Shown here one piece after another: positions 23,853 through 31,066 of a stretch of DNA of 32,458 nucleotides. The notes beneath the pieces were generated by a model. It made no database searches. It was not told where the DNA came from and saw only the letters and a program-made list of their open reading frames with translations. Position 1 is the first letter of the stretch. Each line of letters begins with the position of its first letter. The stretch covers positions 1 through 32,458 of the forward strand of contig JAJDNH010000121.1 in the NCBI GenBank assembly GCA_022340775.1, in the 5' to 3' direction. This stretch comes from Acidobacteriota bacterium. Lineage in GTDB: Bacteria > Acidobacteriota > Thermoanaerobaculia > Thermoanaerobaculales > Sulfomarinibacteraceae. The translations under genes were made by a program, and so were the position numbers.

Positions 23853-24611
23853 CTACACTGGGTTCGGCAGATCCACAAACTCGACCGCAAGGCCGTGCTC
23901 CTCCTCGATCCAGCGTCCGAGGGCCTGGATGCCGAACCGTTCGGTTGCGTAGTGCCCTGCCGCCAGGTAGTGGACGCCGTCCTCGGCCGCCTGGTGGAGG
24001 ACCCACTCCGTGGCCTCGCCGGTGATGAAGGCGTCGAGGCCGTCGGCAACGGCCTGGTGGTAGCTCCTCTGGGCGGCGCCGGTGACGATGCCCACCGAGG
24101 TCACCGGGTGACGGGAGCCTTCGAACAGCTGGGGCTCACGCCGGCAGGCGCTGGCGATCGCGGCCGCCAGCTCGTCGACCATGACCGGTTCGGGGAATAC
24201 GCCGCACACCCCGACGGAGAGGCCGTCATGATCGCCGAACGGCTCCAGGTCGACGAGACCGAGCCGGCGGGCCAGCTGGGCGGCGTTGCCGAGCACCGGG
24301 TGGCGGTCCAACGGCAGGTGGTAGGCAACCAACGACAGGTCGTTGTCCAGCAGCAGGCGCACCCGTTCGCGAAAAGACCCCACCAGTCGCGGCGGCTCCG
24401 AGCCGTTCCACAGGATTCCGTGGTGAACGAGCACCAGGTGCGCCTCCAGGTTGACCGCGTGCTCAAAGAGGGCGCGCGAGGCGGACACACCAGTCACGAT
24501 TCGCTCGACCTCCTGCCGCCCCTCGACCTGGAGGCCGTTCGGGCAGTAGTCGGCAACCCCCTCCGCCTCGAGCAGGTCGTCGAGCTCAGCTACCAGGGTG
24601 TAGAGGTCCAT
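23853..24611 (-). CDS. Nif3-like dinuclear metal-centre protein
   Basis: A 252-residue member of the Nif3/YbgI/DUF34 family. Family hallmarks are the N-terminal YCPNGLQVEG, the metal-binding VLVHHGILW (two His), YHLPLDRH (Asp/His), and the C-terminal YLAAGHYATERFGIQAL with His and Glu ligands. Members are hexameric dimetal proteins; some have GTP cyclohydrolase-like activity and a damage-control role has been proposed, but the physiological reaction is unsettled. The length is normal for the short form without the PII-like insertion. ATG 24611 has no Shine-Dalgarno; a TACCAT hexamer (24618-24623) is 6 bases upstream, so the mRNA may be leaderless. Divergent from the lipoprotein gene with only 50 bases between starts. 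Confidence 0.93.
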   Translation of the reverse strand: MDLYTLVAELDDLLEAEGVADYCPNGLQVEGRQEVERIVTGVSASRALFEHAVNLEAHLVLVHHGILWNGSEPPRLVGSFRERVRLLLDNDLSLVAYHLPLDRHPVLGNAAQLARRLGLVDLEPFGDHDGLSVGVCGVFPEPVMVDELAAAIASACRREPQLFEGSRHPVTSVGIVTGAAQRSYHQAVADGLDAFITGEATEWVLHQAAEDGVHYLAAGHYATERFGIQALGRWIEEEHGLAVEFVDLPNPV

Positions 24612-24617
24612 GGCGGC

Positions 24618-24655
24618 ATGGTACCGCGATCGGCAACCGGTTGCGACGGTACAAT
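24618..24655. promoter_or_regulatory. Divergent -10 boxes, Nif3-like and lipoprotein genes
   Basis: TACCAT on the minus strand (24618-24623) and TACAAT on the plus strand (24650-24655) each lie 6 bases from a start codon (ATG 24611 and GTG 24662). With usual -10 to start-site spacing, transcription would begin at or within a base or two of the start codons. No -35 boxes are clear. Confidence 0.5.
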
Positions 24656-24661
24656 CGTGAG

Positions 24662-25642
24662 GTGAGGAGCACCCCGGCAGTCGTGCTCAGGGTTTCGGCT
24701 TGGACGGCCGTGCTGCTGGTCCTGCTTTTCGGCTCGGCGTGTGGCGAGAAACAGCCGCCTCCGCCACCGCAGTTCAGGACCGCGCTGCTGCTTGACCGCG
24801 GCGCAGCCCAGAACCCCCTCCGTCGAGCGGCGGTGGTCGGCATGGAGCGGATCCGTTCGGAGCTGCACGCCGGGGTGGTCATTCAGGTCGCGACCAGCGG
24901 GCAGGAGCAGCGGCGGCGCCTGAGGGCTTTGGCGGCCCAGCAGCGGAACTTGGTGTTTTGCATGCTGCCCGGCCTCGGCTACGTTGTGACCGAGGAGGCT
25001 GCGGCCTACCCCGACTCGTGGTTCGTGGCGATCGGCGGCAAGGGTCCCCAGGGCAATGTGGCCGCGATGAGCTTCCAGATGGAAGATGCCGGGTACCTGG
25101 CAGGCGTGCTGGCCGCAACGGTCAGTCCCGCAGAGGTTGCCGGCGTCCTCGGTGGTGGCGGCGGCTCTCCGTTCTTCGACCGTGCCGAGAGCGGGTTCAG
25201 GAGCGCGTTCGAGGCCAAGAGACGCCGGGGACGGGTGCTGTCGGCGGATGGCGCGGACGGCGTCGACGAGCTGCGCTCCGAGGGCGTCGAGGTGGCCCTC
25301 TACCCGGCCGAGCGGGCGGAGCAGGCGGTGCTCGAACGCTGCCGCAAGACGGGTCTTCGCCTCGTGGTGGCGGACGCGGCGGCCGCCAAGGAGTTTCCCC
25401 ACGTTGTTCTCGCGACGCTCGTCCTCGACCTGCCGGAGGCGATGGTGCGGGTCGCCCAGGAGGCGTGGGCCGGGACCCTGGAGGGGAAGACCTACAGCTT
25501 CGACCTCGGCTCCGGGGTCGTCGACCTGCGGCCGACGCCCGGCTCTGCGGCCGTAACCGACCCGCGGGTGGTCGAGGCGCTGACACGTGCTCGGGCGGAC
25601 GTCACGGCTGGGATCGTGGAGATCGAGGAGCTGGGCTGGTAG
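24662..25642 (+). CDS. BMP-family substrate-binding lipoprotein (putative)
   Basis: A 326-residue exported protein. The N-terminus (RSTPAVVLRVSAWTAVLLVLLFGSACGEK) is a hydrophobic signal ending in a Cys; the lipobox GSAC is imperfect (Gly at -3) but lipidation is likely. A Pro-rich spacer follows, then a two-lobed periplasmic-binding fold: FRTALLLDRGAAQNPLRRAAVVGMERI, VFCMLPGLGYVVTEEAAAYPDSWFVAIGG, GNVAAMSFQMEDAGYLAGVLAATVS and a C-terminal YSFDLGSGVVDL. The FxxxDAGYLAG region is typical of basic membrane proteins (BMP/Med), which bind nucleosides or act as regulators. No ABC permease or ATPase is adjacent, so it may be an orphan. GTG 24662 is chosen for the TACAAT box 6 bases upstream; no Shine-Dalgarno. 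Element A2 follows. Confidence 0.75.
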   Translation: MRSTPAVVLRVSAWTAVLLVLLFGSACGEKQPPPPPQFRTALLLDRGAAQNPLRRAAVVGMERIRSELHAGVVIQVATSGQEQRRRLRALAAQQRNLVFCMLPGLGYVVTEEAAAYPDSWFVAIGGKGPQGNVAAMSFQMEDAGYLAGVLAATVSPAEVAGVLGGGGGSPFFDRAESGFRSAFEAKRRRGRVLSADGADGVDELRSEGVEVALYPAERAEQAVLERCRKTGLRLVVADAAAAKEFPHVVLATLVLDLPEAMVRVAQEAWAGTLEGKTYSFDLGSGVVDLRPTPGSAAVTDPRVVEALTRARADVTAGIVEIEELGW

Positions 25643-25659
25643 CGCGCCCCGCAGAAGGA

Positions 25660-25809
25660 CCCATCGGGGCTGCGAGCCGCGATCTCACGCCATCTTCCGC
25701 CCGACCGCCCAGCTGCGAATCCTCAACGTAGCTCGGCTATGCCTCCGGTTCGCAGCCGGGCATTCAGCCGGAATCTGACGCAAGCTTGCGGCTCTCGCGA
25801 CCCGTTGGG
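25660..25809 (+). repeat. Structured element A, copy 2
   Basis: It lies 18 bases after the lipoprotein stop. Outer arms CCCATCGGGG (25660-25669) and CCCGTTGGG (25801-25809) pair with mismatches. Inner arms GCTGCGAA (25712-25719) and TTCGCAGC (25749-25756) are perfectly complementary. The core CGTAGC-TCG-GCTATG (25727-25741) is a 6-bp stem with one G-T pair. The framework matches copies 1 and 3, while the stem sequences differ. The remaining gap to 25972 is GC-rich without a gene. Confidence 0.7.
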
Positions 25810-25972
25810 CCTTCAGCGTGGCGCTCGGAGGAACTCTGGAAGACGGCTTGCGGGCCTCGCGACGATGCGGGCGCCGCTCCGCGGGCTCGGGAGGCAAGGG
25901 CAAAGCGGCACTCAAACCCCTGCCGTCAGGAGCTGAGCGGCCGCCGGGATGATCGCGGGGTACGAGTAGGGC

Positions 25973-26218
25973 TCAGACGGCGAGCTTGTTGTACAGCCAG
26001 CCGAAAATGGCGCCGCAGATCAGGCCGTCGACGAACCCCCAGAGAAGCCCGATGAACGCCCCGAGCACCGAGAAGCGGTAGCCGAAGTAGAAGTGGTCAA
26101 GGAGCCGGATGAAGTGGCCCGAATAGCCGCCCACGATCAGCCACAGGGTGGCCACGAAGACCGTCAAGCCCCACATGATCCCCGAGGTCAGGGCGAGCGC
26201 CTTCACGTTCAGCTTCAT
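25973..26218 (-). CDS. Small membrane protein, holin-like
   Basis: An 81-residue protein with two or three membrane helices: LALTSGIMWGLTVFVATLWLIVGG and FSVLGAFIGLLWGFVDGLICGAIFGWLYNKL. The pattern MKLNVKALALTSGIMWGL...GLLWGFVDGLICGAIFGWLYN matches a family of short conserved bacterial proteins often labelled bacteriophage holin, usually without nearby phage genes. No lysin, phage or toxin gene is next to it, so a lytic role is not supported. ATG 26218 is fixed by GGAGG 6 bases upstream; a TACCAT hexamer (26249-26254) is a plausible -10 box. Divergent from the EEP-family gene. Confidence 0.8.
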   Translation of the reverse strand: MKLNVKALALTSGIMWGLTVFVATLWLIVGGYSGHFIRLLDHFYFGYRFSVLGAFIGLLWGFVDGLICGAIFGWLYNKLAV

Positions 26219-26316
26219 GCTCAACCTCCGTTCCTTCCTCCCAAGTTGATGGTACTTCCTGGCCAGCAGGATACCACCGTCTTGCCGGCGCGGGAGCGCT
26301 GCGGCACACTGCGGTC

Positions 26317-27351
26317 ATGAAACGACGCTCACAGTGGTTCGTGGTGCTGCTCGTGGTGGTCATCGTGGTGGCGGTGGTGGTGGGGATCGGCCTGCGCCGC
26401 CGGCTGCGGTGCGCAGGGTTTGCGGGCCCCGGCGTGTCGGCCGCCGAGCTGCCGCCCGGTCCTCCTCGGGCCGGTGACCTGCGCCTGGCGGCCTGGAACA
26501 TCCGCAACTTCCCGTACGACGACCGTCCGCAGTACCCCGACCTCGGCTACTTCCGGCACACCAACATATGCGACCTCGAAAAGGTGCTGAAAGGGCTCGA
26601 CGCCGACGTGCTCGGGGTGGAGGAGATCCGCGAGCCGCAGCGCTTCGAGCGCATCCTGCGCGCCTCCGGGAAGGGACGCGAGTACCGTGCCGTGTTCTCC
26701 GCCGGCGGCGGGCGGTGGGGCCAGCACGTGGGGATCGCCTGGGATCAGAAGCGCCTGCGGCTGGCCGCACAGCCACAGGAGGTGAAACAGGTTGCGCTCG
26801 ACGACACGCTGCGGCCGGCGCTGGCGGCCTACCTGAGGAGCAGACGCCCGGATGGCGTCGACCTGACCGTGGTCGAAGTTCACCTGCGCGCGGGGCCGCG
26901 CGGGTACGACGAGCGGCTCGAGCAGTACCGACGGCTCGCGACCTGGGTCAACGGCTGGGTGCAGAAGGTCGGCGACGAGGACGTCGTCGTCCAGGGCGAC
27001 TTCAACACCACCGGACCGCCGGGGGGAACGACCGCAGACGAGCTCGCAGCGGCGGACCAGATCCTCGGCGGCGCCGGGCTGCGGCGGCTCGTCAACACGA
27101 CCGGCTGCAGCGAGTACTGGGAAGGTCCCGGCAAGCCCGACGGCGTACAAATACCGGGCCTGCTCGACCAGGTCTACGTTCGCGGGCTCCAAGAGCTCGA
27201 CCGTGACGTCCCGCTGCAGTCGTGGCTGCACTGCTTCCTGGACGGCTGCCAGCCGCTGATCTCACGGCCCGGGCACGAGGACGGGACCTTCTGGGACGTG
27301 TCCGACCACTGTCCCTTGACGTATCAAATCGAGGACAAGGATCTCGACTAG
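26317..27351 (+). CDS. Membrane-anchored endonuclease/exonuclease/phosphatase-family protein
   Basis: A 344-residue protein with an N-terminal membrane anchor or signal (QWFVVLLVVVIVVAVVVGIGL) and an EEP-superfamily (DNase I/sphingomyelinase-like) domain outside the membrane. Motifs in order: LAAWNIRNF (Asn), VLGVEEI (metal-binding Glu), VVEVHLRAG (His), VVQGDFNTT (Asp/Asn), LLDQVYVRG and VSDHCPLTY (catalytic Asp-His). All catalytic positions look intact, so it should be an active metal-dependent phosphodiesterase; DNA, RNA or lipid head groups are all possible substrates. ATG 26317 has no Shine-Dalgarno and a CACACT hexamer 6 bases upstream. Element A3 begins directly after the stop. Confidence 0.88.
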   Translation: MKRRSQWFVVLLVVVIVVAVVVGIGLRRRLRCAGFAGPGVSAAELPPGPPRAGDLRLAAWNIRNFPYDDRPQYPDLGYFRHTNICDLEKVLKGLDADVLGVEEIREPQRFERILRASGKGREYRAVFSAGGGRWGQHVGIAWDQKRLRLAAQPQEVKQVALDDTLRPALAAYLRSRRPDGVDLTVVEVHLRAGPRGYDERLEQYRRLATWVNGWVQKVGDEDVVVQGDFNTTGPPGGTTADELAAADQILGGAGLRRLVNTTGCSEYWEGPGKPDGVQIPGLLDQVYVRGLQELDRDVPLQSWLHCFLDGCQPLISRPGHEDGTFWDVSDHCPLTYQIEDKDLD

Positions 27352-27352
27352 C

Positions 27353-27533
27353 GGCCCGTCCGGAAGCCCCGATTCGGCTGCAATCCGCGATACAGGGCCA
27401 TCTGTGCGTTTTTCACTTGTCGCACGTCTCCAACGTACCTGCAGGTACGCCTGCGACGTGCTCCGGCGCGAGAAAACGCAGATCTGACGCCCGTCTCGCG
27501 AATCTCGCTTCGAACCGGGTTTCCGGCCGAGCC
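27353..27533 (+). repeat. Structured element A, copy 3
   Basis: It starts one base after the EEP gene stop. The outer arm from 27353 (GGCCCGTCCGGAAGCCCCG) pairs with the arm ending at 27533 (CGGGTTTCCGGCCGAGCC) with few mismatches; inner arms pair GCACGTC (27422-27428) with GACGTGC (near 27455) and GCGTTTTTC with GAGAAAACGC. The core CGTACC-TGCA-GGTACG (27434-27449) is a perfect 6-bp stem. It is the most regular copy and nearly the whole 181 bases fold back on themselves. Confidence 0.75.
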
Positions 27534-27605
27534 CCCAGGGCTGTAGTTCTGTTTCCAGGTCCGGGTCTCACTGGAACAACCGCGCCGATCTCGCTGGTGC
27601 ATGTG

Positions 27606-27690
27606 TGAGCTGAGGTTTGGGCCTTTGGGAGCCACAGGTGTGTCTAGCGGCATGTCGAGGACGCCAAGATGCGCAGAGCAAGGCTAGAGT
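27606..27690 (-). repeat. Possible degenerate element A copy
   Basis: Read on the minus strand this stretch has GCGCATCTTGGCGTCCTCGA followed by CATGCCGCTAG, CTGTGGCTCC and CCAAAG, resembling the element A layout (CATCT, CCTCAA, core stem, GCCTCC). Complementarity is poorer than in the three clear copies. If real, it faces copy 3 tail-to-tail, next to the helicase stop. The rest of the 27534-27733 gap shows no gene. Confidence 0.3.
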
Positions 27691-27733
27691 TTGGCACCGG
27701 CGATCGCGATAGGTTGTGAGCCGAGAATGCGGT

Positions 27734-29092
27734 TCAGGACGAGGGCTTGCTGTCCGGCTTGGGCTTGTGGCGGCGGGGGCGGCGCCGGCGCGGCTTGGTG
27801 TCGCCGCCGGCATCGTTGTCGGATCGTGCGGGCGCCCGCCCCGGGGCCGCCTTTCTCGGACGTCGCGAGCTCTCGTGGTCCGTACGTCGTGACCGCCGAA
27901 ACGGGATGACCTCGGCAAAAAGCTCCGGCTGAGGAACCACGGCCGGGATCTCGTAGCCGACCAGCTTCTGAATCCCGTCGAGCGAGTACACGAAGTCCTC
28001 GCAGGCGAGCGAGATCGCCTTGCCCTCGGCGCCGGCGCGTGCGGTGCGGCCGATGCGGTGCACGTAGTCCTCGGGGTCCTGGGGCAGGTCGTAGTTGATG
28101 ACGTGGCTGACGCCCTCGATGTGAAGGCCGCGGCTGGCAACGTCGGTGGCGACCAGGATCGGCAGCGATCCGTCCTTGAAGTCGTCGAGGACCTTGAGCC
28201 TCCTGCGCTGCATCACGTTGCCGGTCAGGGCGCGGGCCTCGTAGGAGTGCCGCCGCAGGTCCTCGACCAGCCGCTTCGCCATGTAGCGCGTGTTGACGAA
28301 GATCATGGTGCGTTCGGCGCCCTCGTGCTCGAGAAGGCCGAGCAGGAGGGACAGCTTCTCGCGGGCGCCGACGTGGTACAGGCGTTGGGAGATCGCCTCG
28401 GGCGTGATGTTCTCGGGGTTGATGACGATCTCGACCGGGTTGTTCATCTGGCGCCAGCCGAGGGTCATGACCCGGTACGAGAGGGTCGCTGTGTACATCA
28501 TCGACTGCCGGTCCTTGGGGTGCGGCAGCCGCCTCAGGATCCACTGCAGGTCCTCCGCGAACCCCATGTCGAACAGGCGGTCGCACTCGTCGATGACCAG
28601 CAGCTCGGTGTTCCTGAGCGAGTACACGCGCTGCTTGTGGTAGTCGATCAGCCGGCCCGGGGTGCCAACCAGCAGGTCAACGCCCTGGCGGAGCTCATCA
28701 CGTTGCTTGTGGTAGTCGAGACCGCCGAACACGACCAGCGTCTTCAGCCCTGTGTAGCGGCCCAGCGCCTCGGCGTCGTGCGCCACCTGAACCGCGAGCT
28801 CCCGGGTGGGAGTGACGATGAGCGCGCGCGGCCCGTCGGCACCCTCGGGGCGCTGTCGCCGCAGCGCGTGCTCGAAGATCGTGATCAGGTAGGTTGCGGT
28901 CTTGCCGGTCCCGGTCTGGGCCTGTACCGCGACGTCGCGGCCGGACAGGGTCAGGGGCAGCACCTGGTCCTGGACCTGCGTGAGGTGGGTGAAGCCGAGG
29001 TCGTCGACCGCCCGGCGGATTTCGTCGGACAGCTCGAGCTGCTCGAACGTGGTCTCGGTGAAGAGCCCTCCGGTGGGCGTCTCGGCAGTCAT
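27734..29092 (-). CDS. DEAD-box-family RNA helicase (DECD variant)
   Basis: A 452-residue ATP-dependent RNA helicase resembling RhlB/RhlE. Q-motif region TTFEQLELSDEIRRAVDDLGF...TQVQ, motif I AQTGTGKT (59-65 region), Ia PTRELA, Ib TPGRL, motif II DECD (168-171), motif III YTATLS (T201-A-T203), motif IV IFVNT, motif V ATDVASRGLHIEGV, motif VI HRIGRTARAG. The C-terminal 60 residues are basic and disordered (PRRRRPRRHKPKPDSK), typical RNA-binding tails. DECD in place of DEAD and TAT in place of SAT are both unusual, though the changes are conservative. Such helicases remodel mRNA for decay or ribosome assembly. ATG 29092 has no Shine-Dalgarno; TACAAT (29101-29106) lies 8 bases upstream. Divergent from the TPR gene. 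Confidence 0.95.
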   Translation of the reverse strand: MTAETPTGGLFTETTFEQLELSDEIRRAVDDLGFTHLTQVQDQVLPLTLSGRDVAVQAQTGTGKTATYLITIFEHALRRQRPEGADGPRALIVTPTRELAVQVAHDAEALGRYTGLKTLVVFGGLDYHKQRDELRQGVDLLVGTPGRLIDYHKQRVYSLRNTELLVIDECDRLFDMGFAEDLQWILRRLPHPKDRQSMMYTATLSYRVMTLGWRQMNNPVEIVINPENITPEAISQRLYHVGAREKLSLLLGLLEHEGAERTMIFVNTRYMAKRLVEDLRRHSYEARALTGNVMQRRRLKVLDDFKDGSLPILVATDVASRGLHIEGVSHVINYDLPQDPEDYVHRIGRTARAGAEGKAISLACEDFVYSLDGIQKLVGYEIPAVVPQPELFAEVIPFRRSRRTDHESSRRPRKAAPGRAPARSDNDAGGDTKPRRRRPRRHKPKPDSKPSS

Positions 29093-29100
29093 GGCGCGCG

Positions 29101-29152
29101 ATTGTAACACTTGCGTTGACCTGGTCTGTCAGGGCCCCGGTCGGGTTACACT
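29101..29152. promoter_or_regulatory. Divergent -10 boxes, helicase and TPR genes
   Basis: In this 69-base divergent gap TACAAT on the minus strand (29101-29106) is 8 bases from the helicase ATG and TACACT on the plus strand (29147-29152) is 9 bases from the TPR gene ATG. Both predict leaderless or nearly leaderless mRNAs. Confidence 0.5.
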
Positions 29153-29161
29153 GTTGACCCT

Positions 29162-31060
29162 ATGAGACGAACCGCGATGGCGATCCTGTTGGCGCTGTCG
29201 ATGGCCGGACCGGGTTTCGCGGCGGGGGCTCCACCCACCCGTGGAGAGGCCCTGCCGCAGGGGCTCGACCTGTTCATCAAGGCGCGTCTGGCCGAGGTCG
29301 GCGGCGACTACAAGCAGGCGCTCGACCTCTACAAGCAGGCGCTGAAGCAGGACCCTGACCGCACCGAGGTCAGGGTGAGCTACGCTTCTCTCCTCGTCGA
29401 TCTCGGCCTGGCGAGCCAGGCGCTCGATGTGCTCGCCCCCGTCAAGAATCTCGACTGGTACGGCGAGAGAACGCGCGCCCTGGCGCTGGCCCAGCTGGCG
29501 CGGCGCACCACCGACGACCAGGCGGCCGCGGAGAAGGCCTTGAAGGCGGCCCTGGAGGGCCGTCCGAGCGACCTCACGGTGCAGGTCAGTCTGGCGCAGG
29601 TCCTCGAGAACGAGGGCAAGCTGGCCGAGGCCGAGCAGGTCGTCGCCGACCTGCAAAGCAAGCGGAGCGGCAGCCCCCAGCTCGCACTCATGCACGCCGA
29701 CCTCCTGCGCAGGCTCGGCCGATCACAGGAGGCGGTCGCGCAGTACGGTCGCTGCGCGGCGGCGGGACCGCTGGTCAGCACCTGCCGGGAGCGGCTGGTC
29801 GATCTCCTGGTTCAGCTGGGTCGCCCGCTGGAGGCCGCCGACGCCATCAGCGGCTGGCTCACCGACGAGGACCTCGACATGGCGCTCGAGGCCGCACAGC
29901 TGTACGCCCGCGGCAACCAGCCCGACAAGGCGTTGGCGCTGGTCCGCCGGGTGCTGGCCAGGGCGCCCGACTCGCCGCGCGCCCAACGCCTCGAAGCGGC
30001 GCTCCTGAACACTCTCGGGCGCTACGACGAGGCGGCGGCCAAGCTCGGCACACTGCTGCGCAAGAACCCGGACGACGTCGACCTGACGCTGTCACTGGCG
30101 TGGGCCGACGCCCGCCGCGGGCACCTGGACCGGGCGCGCCAGCTCATCGACAGGCTGTGGAAGGAGGTCGGCGATGACACGTCATCCAAGGCCGCCGTCC
30201 AGACCTGCCTGACCGCCGCCCGCATCGAGCTGATCGCGGGCCGGCCGGCGGTGGCGCGCGACTGGCTGGGGAGGATCACCAACGTGGCGGGTGCCGGCAG
30301 CGATCTCGTCAGGCTGCTGGCCGTCACCTACCGGCGAACCCAGGAGTGGAAGGACGGCGTTGGAGCGATGCTGCGTCTGCAGCCGCGGGTCCAGGGGAGG
30401 GCGAGAGACGAGGCGGTTGCGTTCGAGGCCGAGTTCCGGATGCGCTTGGGGGAGCCCGACGCGGTGTCCAGGCTGCAGCGCCTCCTGAGCTCGGACGACG
30501 TGCAACGGGTGTTGCTGGCGGTGCAGGTGCTGCAGACGGTCGAGCGGTGGCCGGACGTCGAGCGCGAGACCGTTTCCGCGCTGAAGCGGTTCCCCGGCAA
30601 CCGGGACCTGATGTTCGTGCATGCGACTGCGCTCGAGCGTCTGGGCAAGAGTGCCGAGTGCGAGGACATCCTGCAGCAGATCCTGGCCAAGAACCCCGAC
30701 GACGCCGATGCGGCCAACTACCTCGGCTACATGTGGGCGGACGCCGGCCAGCACCTTCAAGAGGCGATGAAGCTGATCTCCCATGCCGTCGAGCTGCGTC
30801 CCGACACCTCGGCCTTCCTGGACAGCCTCGGCTGGGTCCACTTCAAGCTCGGCCACCTCGAGGAGGCGGAGCGGTGGCTGCGGCGGGCGGCGGTGGTGGG
30901 GCCGCCGGACGGCACGGTTCTTGCCCATCTCGGGGAGGTACTGGCGGCGACCGGGCAGACCGATGAGGCGCGCCGCTACCTGCAGCGCGCCCTCGATCTC
31001 GGCTGCGAGCACCCCGAGAAGGTGCGCCAGCTCTCCGACCGCCTGGCATCGGGGAGGTGA
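29162..31060 (+). CDS. Exported tetratricopeptide-repeat protein
   Basis: A 632-residue protein with a signal peptide (MRRTAMAILLALSMAGPGFAAG) and about a dozen TPR-like helical pairs: DYKQALDLYKQALKQDPDRTEVRVSYASLL near the start, EGKLAEAEQVVADL, RYDEAAAKLGTLLRKNPDDVDL, and a canonical C-terminal set (LQQILAKNPDDADAANYLGYMWADAG, LGHLEEAERWLRRAA, TDEARRYLQRALDLG). It should be a periplasmic or outer-membrane scaffold. A TPR gene directly before a LolB-like lipoprotein gene is a common bacterial arrangement, often next to ispE; ispE is not seen here before the window ends. ATG 29162 has TACACT 9 bases upstream and no Shine-Dalgarno. The next gene starts 6 bases after the stop, with GGAGG (31053-31057) inside this gene's last codons. 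Confidence 0.9.
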   Translation: MRRTAMAILLALSMAGPGFAAGAPPTRGEALPQGLDLFIKARLAEVGGDYKQALDLYKQALKQDPDRTEVRVSYASLLVDLGLASQALDVLAPVKNLDWYGERTRALALAQLARRTTDDQAAAEKALKAALEGRPSDLTVQVSLAQVLENEGKLAEAEQVVADLQSKRSGSPQLALMHADLLRRLGRSQEAVAQYGRCAAAGPLVSTCRERLVDLLVQLGRPLEAADAISGWLTDEDLDMALEAAQLYARGNQPDKALALVRRVLARAPDSPRAQRLEAALLNTLGRYDEAAAKLGTLLRKNPDDVDLTLSLAWADARRGHLDRARQLIDRLWKEVGDDTSSKAAVQTCLTAARIELIAGRPAVARDWLGRITNVAGAGSDLVRLLAVTYRRTQEWKDGVGAMLRLQPRVQGRARDEAVAFEAEFRMRLGEPDAVSRLQRLLSSDDVQRVLLAVQVLQTVERWPDVERETVSALKRFPGNRDLMFVHATALERLGKSAECEDILQQILAKNPDDADAANYLGYMWADAGQHLQEAMKLISHAVELRPDTSAFLDSLGWVHFKLGHLEEAERWLRRAAVVGPPDGTVLAHLGEVLAATGQTDEARRYLQRALDLGCEHPEKVRQLSDRLASGR

Positions 31061-31066
31061 GCGAGC

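Noticed and set aside
23308-24006. Open frames across the element B region, and 31929-32429 on the minus strand
   Set aside because: They run through hairpins and repeats, share no protein similarity between copies, and the variation preserves base pairing rather than codons.
25973-26218. Prophage remnant suggested by the holin-like protein
   Set aside because: No lysin, structural, integrase or attachment site nearby; the family is common outside phages and the flanks are ordinary chromosomal genes.
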